Assembly (NCBI GenBank): GCA_002633005.1
Contig: NMRA01000198.1
Coordinates: forward strand, 317,269 to 370,454
DNA: 53,186 nucleotides
Origin: Phoronis australis
Lineage: Eukaryota > Phoronida > Phoronidae
Direction of reading: 5' to 3'
The notes beneath the pieces were generated by a model. That model searched no databases. It saw only the letters and a program-made list of their open reading frames with translations, and was not told the DNA's origin. The position numbers were made by a program, and so were the translations under genes. Position 1 is the stretch's first letter; every line of letters starts with the position of its first letter. Positions 13,601 through 22,600 of this stretch are shown one piece after another.

Positions 13601-16600
13601 CAAACTAATTTCTTTCAAATTTCAAAATAGATTGAATAAACATCAAAACAACCACACTGACTGGCAAAATTTCACCAAACAGAAAGAGCAGAAACATTAC
13701 ACTTAGATGCTTCCCTTGTTGTTAAGATTCATTTTCCTAAAAACAAAAACAAGGCGGCATTACCTGTAGAGGAGACACCACTGTTTCTTCTCTTGTTCAC
13801 ATCTGGCTTCTGGTAATCTGACAATACCGAGCCGTTGCGTTTCACCAGATTGTTGTCACGTGTTGCACGTCTTCGCCTCTTCTTAATCGAGGCATTCTCC
13901 TGTTTCAACGATTCTAGCTCCATTGTCAGTTCATCGTTTTTGTCACGCAGCACCTTGAACGCAATAAAAAAGATGTTAACTACACATAACATAAGCATTT
14001 TTTCAGAGTCTTAGTCAAGTTTTGCACTAGCAGAGCTTGCAGACCCATCCTGGGTCCCTTTCTCTTGTCTACTAACAATTCATAAGAACCACACGAATAC
14101 TTCTACATCCTATTCCACAAGACAACCAGGCAGACGCCTGTTGGCAACTACTAGAAACTAGCTGGTTGTTGATCGTAGAAATGTACAAAATATCATTGAT
14201 GCATAACTCGTCTAAAATAATCAGACTAAAAGACCAGAATTTCTTGAAATGACCGCTGAGTGCAAGCAGGCTTCCTTTTCATGACAGCTTAGTGGAAGCC
14301 TAATTTCCCATCATTATGGCCAAGTTCAAGCCTAATTTCCCGTCATTATGGCCAAGTTCAAGCCTAATTTCCCATCATTATGGCCAAGTTCAAACCTAAT
14401 TCACCGTCATTATGGCTAAGTTCAAGCCTAATTTCCCGTCATTATGACCAAGTTTAATCCTAATTTCCCGTCATTATGGCCAAGTTCAAACCTAATTCCC
14501 CGTCACTATGGCCAAGTTCAAGCCAAATTTACCGTCATTGTGGCCAAGTGCAAGTCAACTTAACAACCAGAGTAGCTAGAATGATCCATTACGACAGTTC
14601 ATGGCGTTTAAGTATTCAAGAGCCAAGAAAGTCTCGCGTAATTTCAACTGATATCTCAAAAAAATCAAACATTTTACTACAGTATGAATGGATCACAATA
14701 ACCACCATGTCCAAACCTAGACATTTTATCACTTCCCTTAACCCAGAAGTGTATAAAAATGTTGACAATTCTACAATAAATTGCACATAAGCTTTGAACT
14801 TCAATTTTGACTTTGTGAGGTGATAAAATAAAGATAAAATATGTATTGCCAAACAATTCTCCGTTTATTTTGTGTAAAAAGTAATAAGTGAGATGAATTT
14901 TTGTCTTTTCACATAACCATTTTATGGCGACAAAACCACATGCTTGCAAAAAGCCTTGTTTTTCTCTATAAAGTACACAATTTGTACACTCTTGAAAATG
15001 GTGAAAATGGCGTGAATGTTCCGTAACAGACTCATAAACCCAACACACCTTGTTATCATCCTCAAACTGTTTGAGCTTCTGTGAGGCGAATCGTCGCTGT
15101 TCAGTGTTCATGAGGTCACGGTTCGACTCCATCTCCTCGAGCTAGAAAAGAACAGCAATTTTAAAACATTTCCAATAGTAGGGCATGCATCCACCATATA
15201 ACTAAGGATAATCACATAGAGGGCAGCAGCAATGACTACTACTGTTCTCATGTGCAAAATTTTATCACTTGGGGTAATGCAAATAACTGGTTTACTTGCA
15301 AGTATCTGACTGGTTCATGGACTAAGCTGACTCTGTAATTGCTACAGTACATAACTTAGTGGTGTCCTCTAGTGTTGCAATGATGCATAAACATAACCAA
15401 CATTGTCCTTTTTACCACCAGAGGGAGACATCACAATTGCAATGGATTGTTGGAAATAAATCACTGACAGCAGATAACACAACTACATTTCCAGCCAACA
15501 GGTGGCGAGAGGAAATAATATCCTACAAACCTCAACTCTCAATGCATTCATTATCCGTAAAAAGCTCAATTAACAAGAGTACCCATCCTCAGGCAACCCT
15601 CATAAGTGCGCTTAAATGCAACCTGTTACTCAGGGATTAAACATAAAACTTTTCAAGTCTAGAAAATTGTAACCCTCTCATTCTTTAATCAGAAGATTCT
15701 GTTTATGTTCGACAGGTTGGCGTTTAGCTGTCAATGTGGAATTCTTAACCCAAGCACCTTAGGGTTTAAAAACATTACACACTCATCTGATCTTGAGTTG
15801 TTGCCAAATGAACTTCAACTGAAGTCATAGGCAATTTTAGTGTTGGTCAAATCCAATACACTTTGAAGTATTTCGAATCACTGATGGTTTTGACGTTCTT
15901 AGTGGTAACAGAAACAGAATACTATCTCGATAAGAGATACCAGGAGACTGATTTTATGAGAGTAAAAGGCTGAATTGGATTTTAGTAGCTATAATTAAAA
16001 ACACAATGTCAACAAAACTCAGTCTTATGTAGTTACCAAGTGTCTTTATGAACTGGGTGCATCAACTGCTTTAAGCAAAAACGTGTCTGAATAATAATAT
16101 CAAGTAAACTGCTACAATGCTTTTCATAGCTTTGTTAGTGTACAAAGTCACCACCAGGTGGCGTTTTTTTAAAATCCTAAACAAAACCACTTGGGTAGTC
16201 TTCACAGGCAGAAAACCACATTTATCGGTCTTTTGATAATTAGACCTATAACAGTGAGCATCAGCAGTGATAATAGAAAAGAGCTGACATTTAAACTGTT
16301 TAGTTTTCAAGGAGGACAACTTTCACCCAAAACAGGTAAAGAACACCTGATTAAGATCATCAGGTGAACAGGACCCTATATAAATGAACAAAGAACATTC
16401 AATAGTGCCTGAATGAGCTTCAGTGGTCTGGAGTGCAGGCTTCAAACCTGTAGCCGATTAGCGTCGGAGTGGTTCAATTCCACCTTTCAGGCGTATTTTG
16501 TGAGGTCAGAAGATGGGTAGTGTGCTAGTAAGGAGAAAGATATTCTGTTACAGAGCCTGGGTGGTTTTGCACTTTCCTTAATACTTCTAGAGTTGTAATT

Positions 16601-19600
16601 GCACATAGACAAACTTCAAAATAATATTGACATTTCAACTGTTTTATTTTTGAGTAAACTCAATGTGTCTATTGTTTTGTACATGATGGTTTACATGGAC
16701 GTTTCTCTATTCCGAGTTTGCATTTAATGACCTTGGAATTAAAGCTATAACTTCAAGTTTGAACTCCAACTTTCGAAAGCATAATTGAACTATCAAATTT
16801 TTACTAGTTTGTAGCAAAAGGACACCTCCCAAACCAACTCCTCATAAAAAAACAGAATTTGAAGCAGCTGAATTTAACACAAATAAAAAAGAGATCACAG
16901 ATATCTAGATATTCGAATAATAAAATGGGGAGCCCAAGCCTTCGAAAAAGTTGAGTATCATTGTAACACAGATCAACCAGAAGGAAAATAAAAGCTTTGA
17001 AAACTGAGACCAGGAAGAAAATAAAGGTGTCGACAACACCTAGAAGCACAAAGACTATTCCTACCTTACGATGTAAATCTGCAACATTATCAAGCTCACG
17101 TTTCTGACGATAGTTTTCTTTTTCAAGAGTAACGCAGCTTTCTGTCATGTCATGGAGCTCTTTTTCCAATCTCTCAATTTCCTGTGAATAAATGTCAAGC
17201 AGCAATGACAAATACACCCTTTCAATGAATTGCTTGATCCAGTGAAACAGGCATTCACTGTAGTCACCTTGCTAGTAAAGTGCATGCAAACAGCTACGAG
17301 GTCATGGCTACAATTTCAGATCTTGAGAAGCTGCTCTTAAATCAGCCAATTTCAGTTAATGTGCAAGGTTGTAAAAACCGACTATAAAGCATTTGATTTA
17401 ATAAACATGATATAAATGCTAAAATTATTTATACCATTAGACAAACTAATCCTTATGTGCTTACAAAAATGAGTGACAACTAAGATGGATTCTTGTTGTC
17501 ACAATGCAATGGATATTTAGCAGCACTTTCACCAGTCAAGGAGTCTCGTTTAATCTTAAAGCCACCACAGGTTGGGAGTTGATTGCAGCGCGGCTTATTT
17601 AACTAAAACCTGTAATTGTGGTTGATGTGACTGTTGATTTGTGCTCTTAAACTTTTCAGTGAAACACTGTAATGTTAAAGAACTACATATGCATGTCTAG
17701 AATGACCTGCACATTTCAGGCTCTATACCACATTGACCCAATGTAGCACTTTTCCAAACCAAGCCCTGGCTTAGTGAGTGACCCTATCGTCACCATTAAA
17801 CTTCCATCTACTAACACAAGCTCTCATTTCTGCTGGCACGGTCAGACTGCCCAATATTGACACGTGACCCCACACTACCTTCAGCTGATACGCAGTCTTC
17901 TCGCGTAGTTTTGTCTCCTCCTCCTTTAGAGAGTCAATCTCCATCTCCAGTTTGTGTTTCTGCTTGGCAGCTTGCGCCGTCATCAACTCACGCTCCTCGT
18001 CAATCTCTGTCTGAAGTGTTTTGATCTGATCTTGATACTTGCGTTCTGTGGCCCTAAAACGTCAGCCATTCATTATTGTGACGAATTCAAAACATCATAC
18101 GAAAATGACAGGCAGAAACAAAGAGCAAACAAAACTAGACACAAAGCAGGGGCATGTGTAGCAGCAGCAGCATCAGTAGCCGCAATAACAATGTCAACTG
18201 ATACTAACAAGAAAACACTCGTGGCCTACTCCCAACAACTGTATTAAGTCAGGGTAGCCATACTTTATCCGACACAAACTGCATGGGTGTTCCCAAGAAC
18301 AGCATTTCTTTTCTCACGAACACATTTCTTTTCTCACAACTTGCGCTTGTCCTTACATGTACTGCAATCTTTTAATGCACAACCACAAACCACAGTTTTA
18401 GGTTACAAAAATAATTCCTTCCTCACAGGCAGTTGTTTGAGAGAAAAATGTCTGTGGTCTGTGATAGAGGAAAGCCAGTTACTGAATGTTTCTACTCACT
18501 TGGTCCGCTTCTCATGAGCCTTCTCTATATTTGAGTGTCTCTCATCTGCTTCCTTTATAAGCAGACTATTTCTCTGATTGGCCTCGGCTACCTCAGTCTT
18601 CAGTTTGTCTTTCTCAATCCCCACCTGTTCAGAGAGTGACCTGGAGAGAAGCGTTTCCACCATTATTACATAGTTTCATACCTCCATCTAAGAGACAAAT
18701 CCTTGGAACAATATTCCAGCCTCTACGCCAAGACATGCAATCCGTAACATCAGACTGGTTGATTACTTCGACTGTGAATGGTTGATGAAACACAAAATAC
18801 ACCGTAATAGATTTTATTGGGTACTGCATTTCCCATAGCAAACACCTTTTAAAAGTCAGTCTTCAAAACCTTAAATAATCATTCATTCATTGATTCATTG
18901 ATCAAGTCTGGCATTTAAATATTAACCAGTTACCCGTTCTTCCAACATCCAAAATGAAACCTTTAAACCTTGATTCAAAAACAAGTACCAAAAGGTCTAG
19001 TCACCCATATTTAACTGATGGGTAAAACGTTTTTATTTTTCTATTTTTCATATTCAGGGTGTGTTCAATTTTTATAACAGGAAAAACATAATTCATTTAT
19101 CAAGTAAAATATTTTTAGTAGGGCACATATTCTTTGGTCAATCCTGTGAACGGAAATTAGCTTAGTTTCTGTCAATTCACGCCAAATTTTCCACCTATTT
19201 AGCACACAATACTTAAGTGAAAAAGTACTGAGAAGTTTTTGCTCTACACATTAGCACCATAGTAACTGCACCTGGTAAAAGTTTAAATCATGTTAGTAAG
19301 GCTTTGAAAAAAAAAATAGAAATCTGACAATTCCAGCCAGTACTTTTGTGCAAAACAACTGAAACACAGTATTACACTTACTTGACATATTTTAGCTCGT
19401 GTTGATAACAAGCAATGGCTGTCTGGAATAGTTTATTGTCCTCGTCGGCAGAATACAGCTCTTGTTCCAAGACTAGTGACAGTTCTTGTAAACTGATCTT
19501 GGTGGTGAGGTCAAAATTGAGTAATTCCAAGATTTGGACGCCGTTGTCTATGCCCAGAGATTCAAATAGCTCAACAATCTGCTCAGTGGTAGCATAGCTG

Positions 19601-22600
19601 AAGAATAAGGCATGTCAAGGTCAATGTAATTAGCAGTAACCATAACACGCTTAAATAAGAATCCATGTGTGACTAGGTCTTATACATTAAAACTTAATAC
19701 ATTGCAAGTGCAGTCTGAGTACATGTATGTGTACACAGGGATAAGTTCTACTAGAAGTTCATAATGCAAGCAAAATGTATCTGACAATGTCAGAAATTCA
19801 ATCAACAAAAAATTAACAAGTGATTTAAGCCAATCCCACTTACCCTGTGTTTTCATGATCCAAACTAGAGAATATTCCAGAACCAGCAATGGCCGCGATT
19901 AACGACGGGGTTTGCATGCCAAGTCTGTCTTCCATCGTCATGGTGAGCCGCAGTTTTTGTTTCTGCGCCGATAGGGGGCGCTGGGGAGTAGGTGGATTTG
20001 GTGCACCGTGCTGGAATAGGCCATGCAGAAACTCCTCAAAGCTGACACGGCCATCTTGATCAACGTCTAACTTGTCGAACAGATGCTGGAGTTCCTGAAG
20101 GATATTAGATAAAAAAAGTCTTGACACATCAGACAAGCCAATTTAGACAATGAAAGCACTAATTTTTTAAGTGGATCAGCGAATCTGTTTCCAGCCTAAA
20201 AATGGCAGAACATACAAAATGAGAAACTGTGGTCAGTATTCCTACTAGTTTGACTTGTCCTACAATTCTAAGAGGACAGTTTACTGTAAAGGGTGCTCAC
20301 GAGTGGTGTCAAAAATTGATGGTATTAATCCATCCAGGTTGAAAAAAAGCAGTGAGGTTGAAAAGGGTTACTTTGAGGTACATGTGCTTTGACTATGAAT
20401 AGATAAACCATGACACGTGTATTGTCTCTTGGTCTATGATGCACAAAAGTCAATGCCAACCTCTCTAGGCAGATACACTAAATAATAAGTGACCTTCCTA
20501 AAATTCACCAACTCTTTACAAGCACAATGAGGCCACCATGAAAGGCCAAATACCCACATCAGGGAGGAGACAAAATGATTACTGCAATTATGTTGCTATT
20601 TCACAAAAAAACAATCGCCAATAGGTCAATTTTGATTTTCCAAATGAGCAATGCAATGAAACAAATATAAAAAAATGACTAAATGTTTTTTATGACTGCT
20701 AAAGAGTTCAAATTGTGTTTATAATCAAATAGAATTTTCTTAACTTGATATTTCTTAAGAAATTTTTAGAAATTAAAATCTTTGCCCTATTGTATGTGTT
20801 CAATACGTTAAGAATTATTCTTTTTAACAAGGCTATAAAAATTTCATGGATAAAGAGATTACTTAATTCTGAATCAAAATGGGTGAAATTGTTTGAACTT
20901 GAAACAGGGATTGCAAAGTCAAATATTATAAATTTTGGAAATGTTTTTATTAAATACCATACTGATGTAATCAATCCTTTTTGGAACGAAGTTCTAAGTA
21001 ACTGGTCTTTTTTCATTAGTAAACAGCCCCATAAAGATGCGAACGATTTACTCTCAACAAGTTTATGGCATAACGATGAAATACTAATAGACAGAAAATC
21101 TATCTTCTTTAGCAAGTATGCTAGTGGTGGTGTTCTTTTTATTAATGACCTACTTGATGAAAATAATAGATTTTACTCATTTACTGAATTCAAAAAGATC
21201 TCGAACATATCTACAAACTTTTTGGAATATTGTTCTCTGATTGAGTCTGTTAGGTCGTTTCTGAGGAGAACACCATTACAAATGCAGTTAATTAAGATAT
21301 ATGGACCAATAATACCTTTTAATATCCGTAATTTTTTAAACTGCACATCAATATGTAAAATGATATATGAAAGTGTCTGCCACAACAACATTTTGCCTAT
21401 TGCCCAAAAAAAATTTCAAAAGGAAGGTTATAACTTTCGAAGTGATGACTGGAAAAAATTATATTCAATGTCTTTTAAAACTACCTATGATTTCAAGTTA
21501 TGTACACTGCAGTTTAAACTATTACATAGAATACTTGTAACCAACTCTTTTCTTAGAAAAATTAACCTGGTGGACTCTGATGTATGTACTTTCTGTCATT
21601 CACAAAGTGAAACAGTGGATCACATCTTTTTCGAATGCAATAATGTAAAAACATTGATAGGAGAATTACGCATTTGGGTGTTGTTGGTAAAAGGTATAAA
21701 TATGGTTATTGACAAAAAAACAATGTTTTTTGGGATGCCCATAAGTAATGAAAATAAAGTTTTAAATTGGATACTTTTGCAATTAAAACATTTTATTTAC
21801 CTATCCAGGTGTAAAAAAGTAATCCCCAGTTTCTGTCAGTTCCTTAAGATATTAGAAAGAGAATTTTATATTCAAAGAAGGATTTTATTAAATAATGGTA
21901 ATTTAGATGAATACCATGCAACCTGGAGAAACTGGTTAACCATAACTTTTGCCTGACAACATCCTACTAAGAGTAAGTTGGGGGGGGCGGGTGCGTGTGG
22001 CGTGTATGTTAAGGATGAGAATGGCTTTATTTTTTTTTCTTACATATCTGTATTTATGTTCTGTATACCAAATGGTGATACTTGACGATAATTTGTTGCA
22101 ACTAATGTACTTGTATACTGTATTGTTTATTGTGTCGTGTAAATTGTAAATACCCATGCTAGAGAAAATAAAAATACTTCATTATTAAAAAAAAAAAAAG
22201 AATAACTCCACTTACATCACGGTTCATTTCATCCATCCCGATGTGCTCACAGACTTTTGCCAGTTCGCCCACCACTAGATACCCCGTTCGACCCACTCCC
22301 AGTTCTTTCCACACTGAACGAAGGTGTTCCTCTTCAGAGACAGGATCCAGGGCGTTCTCAGCATTTGCCAGAGACTGGTTCATCACACCCTCAGCCTCAA
22401 ACATCTCAGCCTTGCTGTCGGTTCCTGGAGATGCATCCAGGGGGCTCCGCCGTCTTTCATTACCATCCACGCTGTCCTCACTGTCGATAGAACTAAGACG
22501 TCCACGGGAGCGCGACAGCTGAGCCGGAGTGTGGATTGGAGAGGCAAAACTGAAATCTGTGTCTGAGAAATCTGTTGGATACTCCGCATCAGTATCATTT

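Noticed and set aside
20708-21115. 135-codon minus-strand frame
   Set aside because: Antisense of the LINE frame; no family resemblance.
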